DNA of 12,607 bases from an uncultured Porphyromonadaceae bacterium (GTDB taxonomy: Bacteria; Bacteroidota; Bacteroidia; Bacteroidales; Muribaculaceae): assembly GCA_947174735.1 (NCBI GenBank), contig CAMWKC010000036.1, forward strand, positions 1 through 12,607. The letters run 5' to 3'. Within the stretch, counting starts at the first letter, position 1; every line of letters begins with the position of its first letter. Shown here one piece after another: positions 1-7,086 of this stretch. The notes under the pieces were generated by a model that saw nothing but the letters and a program-made list of their open reading frames with translations, did no database searches and was not told the origin of the DNA. A program made the translations under genes and the position numbers.

Positions 1-95
1 GGTACCTTGACAATCAGGACTGGATGGACAATATCACCTCCGGAGACTACGAACGCTATTACGACGATATGTATAGTAACCGTCTGAAAGCTTAG
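1..95 (+). CDS. C-terminal end of an unidentified protein (partial, cut by left edge)
   Basis: The frame starting at base 3 is open from the window edge and encodes 30 residues ending in SNRLKA before a TAG stop at 93-95. The other two forward frames are broken: one meets a stop within the first ten bases, the other stops at 85-87. The visible tail is hydrophilic and rich in Asp and Tyr (DWMDN, YERYYDDMYSN), as in the end of a soluble protein. A strong terminator begins 35 bases after the stop, which supports a real gene end. The family cannot be named from so few residues. Confidence 0.6.
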   Translation, partial: YLDNQDWMDNITSGDYERYYDDMYSNRLKA

Positions 96-129
96 GAGTA
101 AGAATCTGAAATAAATTCTTCCTAAAGTT

Positions 130-185
130 ATACATAAAATCCCTGAGGAGTCTTGCATGCAAGAATCCTCAGGGATTTTATGTAT
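130..185 (+). terminator. Strong, possibly bidirectional terminator after the left-edge gene
   Basis: Bases 130-149 and 166-185 are perfect 20-bp inverted repeats. The core is CCCTGAGGA pairing with TCCTCAGGG, flanked by A/T-rich ends (ATAAAA and TTTTAT). The 16-base loop contains a self-complementary CTTGCATGCAAG. The T-run on the right works for + strand transcripts and the matching A-run on the left works for - strand transcripts. It ends the left-edge gene and insulates the gene at 314. Confidence 0.85.
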
Positions 186-223
186 ATTTATGGTAAATTA
201 AGAATAAATCTCTTGAAAATACT

Positions 224-231
224 TATCTTTG
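224..231 (+). promoter_or_regulatory. Possible Bacteroidetes -7 box for the gene at 314
   Basis: TATCTTTG fits the Bacteroidetes -7 consensus TAnnTTTG. It would start transcription near base 236 and leave a 5' leader of about 78 nt. No TTTG -33 element is seen at the usual distance of about 20 nt, so the call rests on the -7 box and on its position between a terminator and a gene start. Confidence 0.4.
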
Positions 232-313
232 TAGACGAATCCATATACGATACTGATTTTACAGACTAAACAAGTTTTATATTAATATTACTAATTTTAA
301 AAACTAACGTGAC

Positions 314-2089
314 ATGAAGAGATTTTACTCTGTTATGGGTGTGGCATTGGCTGGCGTGATGGCTGCTAATGCGTACACAGTGAAGCCGGAGACCGGGTCT
401 TCGGTATGGGAAAATGCCGGTAAGGGCGTGTCGTTCCGTGTTGACGGTAATCAGGCAGCCGGGATGAAGTCAGACCGTGCTAAGGTGTTCGGTAAGCTTC
501 CGGCAGAATCAGTAACGGGCCGGAAAGCTCCGGCACGCGAAGGTGAGGAGTTTAACGTTATCACTACTCCACCGGCAGGAGAGACTTTGACAATGTGCGG
601 CAGCTCAATCTCATTCTTCGTTGACTATGGTGAGGTGATGCAGGATGAGTGGGACGGTCTGGCTTATGACGCTGTAGTCACAGAAGACGGCGATTTCTAT
701 CTTAAGAATCCTATGAGCCGTCTGCAGTGGGATACTTATATCAAAGGTAAAATTACCGATGAGGGAGTAACTTTTGAGTTTCCTCAGCCACTGTACCGTA
801 TTGAAGATGAAGAGATGGGGGTAATTGACCTTTATGCTGAGGTATTGGAATATGCCGAGATAGAGGTTGGTATTGACGATTATGTAGTCACCTTTATACC
901 TGCCGAGGATACCCGTACAATTACTTTCGAGAAAGATGAAGACGGTAACTATGCTATGCTGGGTGACAATATGCTCGGTGTAGTCAACAGTACCGGCAAC
1001 TGGCAAGGTTTCGGTGAGTATCAGTTAGTGTTGAAACCATTTAAGGCTGAAAAGATTGAGGTACCCGCAGATATTAAATACGATTATACCTACGTATTGG
1101 CTGACGAGATTTTCGGCTGGGACCATACTATACTGCGTCCTATGGCTATCGGTTTTGACGGTAGCGACGCCTATCTCAAGGGTATTTCTTTAGCAATGCC
1201 GGATGCTGTTGTCAAGGGTAGCTTTGATGCTGAGACCCAGATACTCAGTATCCCGACTAATCAGTTTATGGGTCAGTTCTACAACTACTATATCTTTATG
1301 ATGGTCGGTGACGGATATGAGTATTATGATCCATCGTGGGATTCGGATATGATTGAAACCAACTTCACAGACGAACCCCTCAGAATGCTCTATGATGCTG
1401 AGACTAACGTATACACTCCTATAATAAATGAAGAGGATCATTTTGCTGTAATGTTTTTCAACTTCGGTAATACCAATGTATCACCTTGTGAATATTACGA
1501 AGTAAACCGTATATACAGTCAGGGTGAAATCACTGACTATGCACCGTTGGCTCCGCAGATTGAAGATATATATTCTGTAAGCGAGTTTGATCCTAACTAT
1601 TCTTACTGCATCGAGTTTATGGTATTCGCCGATAATGCTGATGGTCAGATGCTGATGGATAGTAATATCTATTATAATATTTTCATCAACGGCGAACTTT
1701 ATCCGCTGACTGTTGAGGAATTCCCCGGTCTCGCTAATTTCGGTATTGAATCCATAACCGATATACCGGCATCCTTATCCGACGATGACGATATTTATGC
1801 TTCGGGTAATTTCCACGGCATAGCTTTCCGCAACCAGAATATCTCTACAATAGGTATACGTGCGGTTTATATCGCTGACGGTGTACGCGGTGAGAGTGAG
1901 ATCGTAACTGTGGAGGCTCCTACTAACGGAGTAGAGAATGTGGGCAACAGTCTGCAGGTGGTATCAGAAGAATACTTCGATGTTGCCGGACGCCGTCTGT
2001 CAGGTCCTGTAGCCGGTTCGATAGTACTTCGTCGCGCTGTTATGTCTGACGGTACTGTTAAGACAAGCAAAGTTATGATGCGCAAGTAA
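314..2089 (+). CDS. Secreted protein of unknown function with type-IX-like C-terminal tail
   Basis: This gene encodes 591 residues of unrecognised function. The N-terminus is a clear Sec signal peptide (Lys-Arg, hydrophobic stretch to about residue 16, cleavage likely after ANA at residue 20) with no lipobox. The mature chain is acidic and rich in Tyr, Asp and Phe, without Cys-rich or catalytic motifs that I can see; this resembles beta-sandwich surface proteins. The last 38 residues (554-591, starting YFDVAGRRL, containing VAGSIVLRR and ending KVMMRK) resemble the short C-terminal sorting tails of type IX secretion cargo and their degenerate versions common in Muribaculaceae and Prevotella. 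Surface or secreted location is therefore inferred. The ATG at 314 is chosen because it gives the signal peptide directly. The gene stands alone between two terminators and has no evident link to the B12 operon. Confidence 0.85.
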   Translation: MKRFYSVMGVALAGVMAANAYTVKPETGSSVWENAGKGVSFRVDGNQAAGMKSDRAKVFGKLPAESVTGRKAPAREGEEFNVITTPPAGETLTMCGSSISFFVDYGEVMQDEWDGLAYDAVVTEDGDFYLKNPMSRLQWDTYIKGKITDEGVTFEFPQPLYRIEDEEMGVIDLYAEVLEYAEIEVGIDDYVVTFIPAEDTRTITFEKDEDGNYAMLGDNMLGVVNSTGNWQGFGEYQLVLKPFKAEKIEVPADIKYDYTYVLADEIFGWDHTILRPMAIGFDGSDAYLKGISLAMPDAVVKGSFDAETQILSIPTNQFMGQFYNYYIFMMVGDGYEYYDPSWDSDMIETNFTDEPLRMLYDAETNVYTPIINEEDHFAVMFFNFGNTNVSPCEYYEVNRIYSQGEITDYAPLAPQIEDIYSVSEFDPNYSYCIEFMVFADNADGQMLMDSNIYYNIFINGELYPLTVEEFPGLANFGIESITDIPASLSDDDDIYASGNFHGIAFRNQNISTIGIRAVYIADGVRGESEIVTVEAPTNGVENVGNSLQVVSEEYFDVAGRRLSGPVAGSIVLRRAVMSDGTVKTSKVMMRK

Positions 2090-2109
2090 TTCTGCTGTCT
2101 ACATAATGT

Positions 2110-2154
2110 AAAAATGCCGGGAGAGCCTTAACGGGTTCTTCCGGCATTTTTTTC
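2110..2154 (+). terminator. Rho-independent terminator after the secreted protein
   Basis: AAAATGCCGG at 2111-2120 pairs perfectly with CCGGCATTTT at 2141-2150 around a 20-base loop, and a run of seven T follows (2147-2153). It begins about 20 bases after the stop codon at 2089 and separates this gene from the riboswitch operon. Confidence 0.85.
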
Positions 2155-2234
2155 TGACCTCCTTCATCTTTTATATCAGCTTTAATATTGGAGATTTGAT
2201 CAGGTTTGTCGGAAAGGTGATTTCCCGAAAATTT

Positions 2235-2265
2235 TTTGCAGATTCAAAAGTTAATTGTACCTTTG
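2235..2265 (+). promoter_or_regulatory. Bacteroidetes-type promoter of the B12-riboswitch operon
   Basis: TTTG at 2235-2238 (-33 element) lies 19 nt before TACCTTTG at 2258-2265 (-7 element, consensus TAnnTTTG). Transcription should start near 2270-2272, at the first base of the riboswitch aptamer. The same TACCTTTG box, with a TTTG 20 nt upstream, stands before the second riboswitch at 12500-12531. Two independent copies with correct spacing strengthen the call. Confidence 0.8.
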
Positions 2266-2270
2266 TGGCA

Positions 2271-2422
2271 CGTTTTGGTTCGCGATGACGCGATTAATAG
2301 GGAATCCGGTGAGAATCCGGAACAGACCCGCTACTGTAATTCCTACCACAACTCATCGGTATGATGTCACTGTCAGATTGACGGGAAGGCGCCGGTGAGC
2401 AGGATAAGTCAGGAGACCTGCC
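2271..2422 (+). ncRNA. Cobalamin (B12) riboswitch aptamer
   Basis: The hallmark cobalamin riboswitch segments appear in order: GGGAATCCGGTGAGAATCCGG (split as GGGAATCC and GGTGAGAATCC, 2300-2320), AACAGACCCGCTACTGTAAT (2321-2340), TCACTG (2367-2372), GGGAAGGC (2383-2390), and the 3' B12 box containing GTCAGGAGACCTGCC (2408-2422). A 5-bp hairpin TCGCG/CGCGA (2280-2293) opens the element. Family knowledge: adenosylcobalamin or a related corrinoid binds this RNA and lowers expression of the downstream gene, typically a transporter or B12 pathway gene. Here it precedes a TonB receptor operon, so B12 sufficiency should repress that operon. The 5' 71 nt are nearly identical to the partial element at 12537. 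Confidence 0.93.
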
Positions 2423-2560
2423 ATAACAACATATTGTTTTGTAGTTTTCGGGTTATATTACCACAAAACAGCTATTCGCCTTCCTGTCAGGGGGTGTAAT
2501 ATGGTTTGCTGTGTAATATCGCCTCAATAATAATCCTGTTGCAGCAAACCGTTATGAGGC
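2379..2560 (+). promoter_or_regulatory. Riboswitch expression platform with competing helices up to the start codon
   Basis: Four pairings are visible. (1) TGACGGGAAGGCG (2379-2391, inside the aptamer core) can pair over 13 positions, with one G-U, with CGCCTTCCTGTCA (2477-2489). (2) TGTTTTGT (2435-2442) pairs with ACAAAACA (2463-2470). (3) GGTTTGCTG (2503-2511) pairs perfectly with CAGCAAACC (2542-2550), ending three bases before the receptor ATG. (4) GCCTCA (2521-2526) pairs with TGAGGC (2555-2560), covering the TG of that ATG. Helices 3 and 4 cross and so should exclude one another or form a pseudoknot. No T-run follows any helix before the start codon, so control of translation initiation is more likely than termination. 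Which state is ON cannot be decided from sequence alone. Confidence 0.6.
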
Positions 2561-4773
2561 ATTGCTTGATTACATTTCTGATATTTATATGCCGCCTGTC
2601 TTCACAGGGGGCTTTGTCGGTATATACCATATCGGATGAAGATATGGATTTACCGTTCGGAGGAGGTAATCCTAATGCCGGAGATGAGATAAAGACAGAC
2701 AGCATAAGCAGTGCCGGTAATAATACGTTTGAGCTGCAAGATGTGAAAGTCTATGGCAAAAGTGCCGCTAAAAGACTTGAAGAAGGAGTCTTTTCCGTAA
2801 ATGCTGTCGAGATAGCACCTAACATCAACAAACTGGTTACACTCACTGAAATCATTGACCGCAGCGCCGGGATAAAAATAAGACGCGAGGGTGGGGCAGG
2901 TTCGGAATTCGATCTTACGATAAACGGGATGTCGGGCAACTCGATACGTTACTTTATTGACGGTGTACCGTTGGAAACAAAGGGAGAAGGATTGACATTG
3001 GATAATGTGCCGCTGAATATAGTTGAACGTGTGGAACTGTATAAAGGTGTCGTACCGTCACATTTAGGTCTGGACGCTTTGGGGGGTGCTGTAAATATTA
3101 TCACAAAAAGACAGCGACAGAATTTTCTTGATGCCTCTTACGGTATCGGCTCCTTCTGTACTCATTCAGGTAATCTGACCGGACAGTATTTCATACCCGG
3201 CACGGCAGTAGTGATACAGCCGACATTCAGTATCGGATATTCGAAGAATAACTATATGATGAAGGGAGTTGAGGTGTGGAGTGATGAGGAGGATCGTTAT
3301 ATATTTACGCAGCGACGCAGATTTCATGACGATTACTTTTCGCTTTTCGGTCAGATAGAAGCAGGTGTGACCGATGTCAGGTGGGCAGACCGTTTTTTTG
3401 TGGGTGTCTCTTATAACAAGGTTGATAAGGAACTACAGACCGGAGCTATACAGAACAAAGTTTATGGTGAAGCAAGCCGGCACGCAAATTCCCAAGCCGT
3501 TTCCGCACGCTATAACAAACGCTGGAATCGTATTTCAGTCCGGGCTGCCCTGTCATATACATGGAATCATAGCGAGACTGTGGATACAGCCTACCGTAAA
3601 TACTCGTGGGACGGCACATGGCTGCCTTCATCTGGCAACGAACTGAATAACAAAACACGTACACTACGTGTGTATAAACGTCCGCTGACGATAGTCAACG
3701 CCGGAGCGGATTATGAACTGAACCGACATCATGTATTTTCTCTCAACTATATGTTTAACCGTCGGGGTAATGAGCGATATGATAAAGCGGACAGGTTTTT
3801 TGAGCCATCAAAAGATGTAATTAGTAAACATATAATATCGCTGACATATTTACAAACATTCTTTGACCGCAGATGGCAAACTTCATATTTTGTCAAGGAC
3901 TATATCAATTCACTTTCGATAGAACAGACTGATAATTTTACAATTACCGGGTCTGACAAAATAGATTCCCATACTGTTAAAAGCTATTGGGGAGCTGGTC
4001 TTGGCAGCCGCTATAAGATATGTGAACCGCTCTCGGTCAAAGCATCATACGAACACAGTGTGCGTCTGCCTTTATCCCGTGAGCTTTTAGGCAACGGTAC
4101 AACAGTGTATGCCAATCTTGCGCTGAATCCCGAGAGCAGTAATAATTATAATATAGGTCTCTTTGGCAATGTTCCGGTCGTTAGGACAAGTCAGTTCAGT
4201 TACGAGGTAAACGGATTCATACGTCATGTACAGAATTACATCCGTGCCGCAGTTTCGGAACGTGACGGTATGATACAATATGCCAATGAACCGGCTATAG
4301 ATATAAAAGGAATTGATGTCGAGCTGTCATATCTGTGGAACGGCTGCCTGCAGCTTACAGCAAACGGTAGCTGGTGTGATGCACGTGATCTGAAAAAATA
4401 CAAGACCGACGGCAATCCGTCGGCTACGTACAGAAACCGTGTGCCCAACCGTCCGTGGCTGTTCGGTAATGCTGAAGCTTCTTATACTTTCCGAAATCTG
4501 TTTGCTAAGACCGACCGTCTGAAAGTGGGAATGACATATCAGTATATACACTGGTATTATCTTAACTGGGAGACTTTCGGCACCGCATCATCAAAAGCCC
4601 GTATTCCCACCCAAAATGTTACCGATGTCTATATATCTTATTCATGGAAAGAAGATAGGTACAGTCTCTCGCTGAAGTGTGATAATATATTTGACAGGCT
4701 TGCCTACGACAATTATATGCTTCAGAAGCCGGGCCGTAGTTTTGGAGCTAAGTTCAGAATCTTCATAAATTAA
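2554..4773 (+). CDS. TonB-dependent outer-membrane receptor, B12-riboswitch controlled (BtuB/HmuR-like)
   Basis: This outer-membrane active transporter has 739 residues from the chosen start. The ATG at 2554 gives a compact signal peptide (MRHCLITFLIFIC, to about residue 22). An in-frame ATG at 2506 would add 16 residues, but it lies inside the left arm of the leader hairpin. A TonB-box-like ELQDVKVYG follows at about 60-68, then a plug domain to about 186 with the usual pieces (TLTEIIDRSAGIKI, YFIDGVPL, VERVELYKG, GGAVNIITKR). The rest is a 22-strand-type barrel ending in KFRIFIN. There is no N-terminal carboxypeptidase-like domain, so it is not a SusC type. At about 503-528 it reads VRLP and NPES where haem receptors of the HmuR/HemR group usually carry FRAP/YRAP and NPNL-like motifs. 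Together with the B12 riboswitch this favours a corrinoid or other tetrapyrrole ligand over haem, but the ligand is inferred. It precedes the lipoprotein gene by 19 nt. Confidence 0.93.
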   Translation: MRHCLITFLIFICRLSSQGALSVYTISDEDMDLPFGGGNPNAGDEIKTDSISSAGNNTFELQDVKVYGKSAAKRLEEGVFSVNAVEIAPNINKLVTLTEIIDRSAGIKIRREGGAGSEFDLTINGMSGNSIRYFIDGVPLETKGEGLTLDNVPLNIVERVELYKGVVPSHLGLDALGGAVNIITKRQRQNFLDASYGIGSFCTHSGNLTGQYFIPGTAVVIQPTFSIGYSKNNYMMKGVEVWSDEEDRYIFTQRRRFHDDYFSLFGQIEAGVTDVRWADRFFVGVSYNKVDKELQTGAIQNKVYGEASRHANSQAVSARYNKRWNRISVRAALSYTWNHSETVDTAYRKYSWDGTWLPSSGNELNNKTRTLRVYKRPLTIVNAGADYELNRHHVFSLNYMFNRRGNERYDKADRFFEPSKDVISKHIISLTYLQTFFDRRWQTSYFVKDYINSLSIEQTDNFTITGSDKIDSHTVKSYWGAGLGSRYKICEPLSVKASYEHSVRLPLSRELLGNGTTVYANLALNPESSNNYNIGLFGNVPVVRTSQFSYEVNGFIRHVQNYIRAAVSERDGMIQYANEPAIDIKGIDVELSYLWNGCLQLTANGSWCDARDLKKYKTDGNPSATYRNRVPNRPWLFGNAEASYTFRNLFAKTDRLKVGMTYQYIHWYYLNWETFGTASSKARIPTQNVTDVYISYSWKEDRYSLSLKCDNIFDRLAYDNYMLQKPGRSFGAKFRIFIN

Positions 4774-4792
4774 CCAAAATATATAACCGCTT

Positions 4793-6061
4793 ATGAGAAA
4801 GATTAAATTTCTGCTACTCTTATTCATATCCCTATCCGTAGCTTTCGGCATGACAGGGTGTAAGAGTAATGACGAACCCGGTAACTCCGATGGACCATCA
4901 GTCATTCAGGACTATCATTTTGACCTGTGGGTTGCTCTTGACCGTCACGGCGGTATAGGACGCGATGTGCAGACCCTTGTACGCAGCATTAACTCACTCG
5001 AGGCTGACCAGCCGGAAATTACTTTTCAGGGTGCCGGTACTGAAGTCAACTCACTGCTGTCGCTTGAAACCATACTCAAAGGTGCATATTACTATCAGGT
5101 GCCTGTATCGGGTGACCGTTTTGCCAAGTACGTTATCAGAAATAACGAGATTGAGGTAATTAAGGAACGCCGCTTTCAGACCAATACCTATTCCACACGT
5201 AAGTACACCCACGCATGGCTCAATGATAATACTCTTGTCATTATGGCCTCGAACGGTGATGGCGACAAAATCCTATGGACCAAGCTCAATGCCGACGACA
5301 TGAGCATCATATCCGAAGGTACTCTTGATGTAAGTATGCCTGAAGGAGGAGTGGTATTCACAACTTCAGGTATTCTGACTTATCGTGCCTCGGACAATAA
5401 ACTTTTCTATTTCTATTATGCCAAGAGCGGCGGTAAACGCGCTCAGCGTGTGACACCTATGATAACCGCTGTCATCAATCCCGTCACTATGGCCGTCGAG
5501 AGTAACACACCCTGTTTCCTTGATTGCGAAATGGTAGGCAGCGCTTATGGCGAATTACTCCAGACTTCAACTTTTATTGATGGTAATAACAACCTTTATA
5601 TAGCCTGTTTCAACACTGACGCCGAAGGTAACGAACACAGTCATCTGCTGAAGATACCGGCCGGTTCCACAACCTTTGACCGGAATTATGACGGCTTTAC
5701 TGCCGACGGTAAACTCATCTCAGTAATTTATATGGGTGACAATAAGGTGATGGCTTATGCCCGTGAAGACCAGAGAGGTACCGGAATCGATGACTTCAGC
5801 CACTACTATATTATAATTGATGTGGTGACAAAAGCAAACAGTCCTGTCACTTACAACGGACAGCGTCTGGCCTACAGCAGCGGTCGTTTCTCATCACGTA
5901 TGGCATACGTGAATCATAAGGCCTATATAGGAGTAGATGCCGAGGGCCGTAGCCCGCAGATTTACATATATGATGTTAATACAGGTAAAACTTCTCTCGG
6001 CGCAACTATAGCACCGGGTTACTACTTTGAACAGATCAGAGTAGTGGAAAATCTTAGATAA
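4793..6061 (+). CDS. DUF4374-like surface lipoprotein, putative substrate-capture partner of the receptor
   Basis: The product has 422 residues. It carries a lipoprotein signal peptide (MRKIKF, hydrophobic core, lipobox MTGC) with acylation at Cys23, followed by KSNDEPGNSDG, an acidic spacer of the kind associated with surface export in Bacteroidetes. The body consists of repeated beta-rich units containing lines such as WTKLNADDMSIISEG and IYIYDVNTGKTSLG, typical of propeller-like proteins. I read it as DUF4374-like from overall pattern, not from a search. Family knowledge: DUF4374 and other propeller lipoproteins pair with TonB receptors in Bacteroides, for example XusB for a siderophore, while BtuG, from a different propeller family, captures B12 on BtuB. 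Its position directly behind a B12-controlled receptor suggests the same lid or capture role for the imported tetrapyrrole. No HmuY-type protein is present. Confidence 0.8.
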   Translation: MRKIKFLLLLFISLSVAFGMTGCKSNDEPGNSDGPSVIQDYHFDLWVALDRHGGIGRDVQTLVRSINSLEADQPEITFQGAGTEVNSLLSLETILKGAYYYQVPVSGDRFAKYVIRNNEIEVIKERRFQTNTYSTRKYTHAWLNDNTLVIMASNGDGDKILWTKLNADDMSIISEGTLDVSMPEGGVVFTTSGILTYRASDNKLFYFYYAKSGGKRAQRVTPMITAVINPVTMAVESNTPCFLDCEMVGSAYGELLQTSTFIDGNNNLYIACFNTDAEGNEHSHLLKIPAGSTTFDRNYDGFTADGKLISVIYMGDNKVMAYAREDQRGTGIDDFSHYYIIIDVVTKANSPVTYNGQRLAYSSGRFSSRMAYVNHKAYIGVDAEGRSPQIYIYDVNTGKTSLGATIAPGYYFEQIRVVENLR

Positions 6062-6112
6062 GTATTTGGCTCATACTAAAGTATATAATAGTTTTTCTTT
6101 GTTTCTCTGAAT

Positions 6113-6144
6113 ATCCTCCCGGGGTATTGATATTCCGGGAGGAT
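6113..6144 (+). other. Strong intercistronic hairpin within the operon
   Basis: ATCCTCCCGG (6113-6122) and CCGGGAGGAT (6135-6144) form a perfect 10-bp GC-rich stem with a 12-base loop. It sits in the only sizeable gap (117 bases) of the operon, between the lipoprotein and the chelatase genes. GTTCCTTC follows it, not a T-run, so it is a weak terminator at best. It may stabilise the upstream receptor-lipoprotein mRNA or lower downstream expression. No convincing new promoter was found in the gap. Confidence 0.6.
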
Positions 6145-6178
6145 GTTCCTTCAAATTTAAATTCTCAAAATTACAGAT

Positions 6179-7078
6179 ATGAAACACTTTATTCTTATAA
6201 TTATGCTTTTATGTTATGTAACAGGCACAAAGGCAGTGGATTTTAACGACTGGCCTAAGGAACGCATTGCTATCCTTATGGTACATTTCGGTACTACGTT
6301 CGATGATACAAGAGCACTTACCATTGACGCTATCAATGCTAAGGCACAGGAAATGTTTCCGGATGTAAAAGTTGTCGAAGCCTACACGTCACGTATCATT
6401 ATTGATCGTCTCAAAAAGCGCGGTATATCGAAACCTACACCTCAGGAAGCCTTGCTACGTCTGGCTGCCGACGGATTTACTCATGTCGTAGTACAGGGTA
6501 CCAATATCATAGACGGTATCGAAGCTGAAGTACTGCGTAACGAAGCAGCCCGTATGGCACCGTTCTTTACTGAAATCCGTGTAGGACGTCCGTTGCTTTA
6601 CTCTATTGAAGACTGTGAGAAAGTGGTAAGTATTCTGGCCGGACAGTATGGCCGATATACCGGTAAATCATCAGCTGTGGTACTTATAGGTCACGGCACA
6701 TCGACGCCGGCCAATGCCATATATTCACAGATTGATTATATGTTTTCTGCCGACGGCACTCCGGCTTTTCATGTGGCTACTGTCGAAGGTTATCCTACAT
6801 ATAACACCACTCTCGCCCGTCTGAAAGCACAGCATGTCAAAAATGTAACACTCGTACCATTTATGTTTGTGGCCGGTGATCATGCCCGTAACGATATAGG
6901 TGTGGAATGGCGCGAGCAGTTAGAGCAAGAAGGGTACAAGGTATCGGCCGTTCTTGAAGGTTTAGGTCAGCTAAGTGAGATACAGGATATATACATTGAG
7001 CATATAAAGGAAGCTTTCGCTGCCCCTGTACCTGATGCGATGAGCCGTAAGAAATCCTATATCATGGAAAATCTTTAG
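6179..7078 (+). CDS. cbiK: Exported CbiK-type sirohydrochlorin cobaltochelatase (periplasmic)
   Basis: This is a 299-residue class II chelatase homologue. CbiK proteins insert Co2+ into sirohydrochlorin in anaerobic B12 synthesis. The three metal-site residues known from CbiK structures (His145, Glu175, His207 in Salmonella) are all visible, with matching spacing: His172 in LIGHG, Glu203 in TVEGYP and His235 in VAGDHARND. The N-terminal half has the usual IAILMVHFGTT opening strand (30-40). Unlike cytoplasmic CbiK, it begins with a Sec signal peptide (MKHFILIIMLLC, cleavage likely after TKA at residue 19), so it should act in the periplasm, like the exported CbiK(P) of Desulfovibrio, which has been linked to iron or haem transport. 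It lies 8 nt upstream of the giant chelatase gene and is very probably co-transcribed with it. The direction of metal transfer and the true tetrapyrrole partner are unknown. Confidence 0.92.
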   Translation: MKHFILIIMLLCYVTGTKAVDFNDWPKERIAILMVHFGTTFDDTRALTIDAINAKAQEMFPDVKVVEAYTSRIIIDRLKKRGISKPTPQEALLRLAADGFTHVVVQGTNIIDGIEAEVLRNEAARMAPFFTEIRVGRPLLYSIEDCEKVVSILAGQYGRYTGKSSAVVLIGHGTSTPANAIYSQIDYMFSADGTPAFHVATVEGYPTYNTTLARLKAQHVKNVTLVPFMFVAGDHARNDIGVEWREQLEQEGYKVSAVLEGLGQLSEIQDIYIEHIKEAFAAPVPDAMSRKKSYIMENL

Positions 7079-7086
7079 ATTGGATT

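Noticed and set aside
611-1006. Reverse-strand open frames inside the secreted-protein gene and elsewhere
   Set aside because: They lie wholly opposite well-supported genes, encode low-complexity or unrecognisable products, and have no promoter or signal of their own.
2354-2462. L5-L13 kissing loop (GGTA at 2358-2361 with TACC at 2459-2462)
   Set aside because: A CATC/GATG stem-loop (2354-2366) does present GGTAT in its loop, but only four bases match near the loop of the hairpin at 2435-2470. This is too weak to annotate without folding or covariation.
2506-2553. Upstream in-frame start for the TonB receptor
   Set aside because: It lies in the left arm of a perfect 9-bp leader hairpin and would place 16 poorly fitting residues before a good signal peptide that starts at 2554.
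6113-6144. Rho-independent terminator ending the operon after the lipoprotein
   Set aside because: The stem is good but no T-run follows, and no new promoter with correct spacing is visible before 6179.
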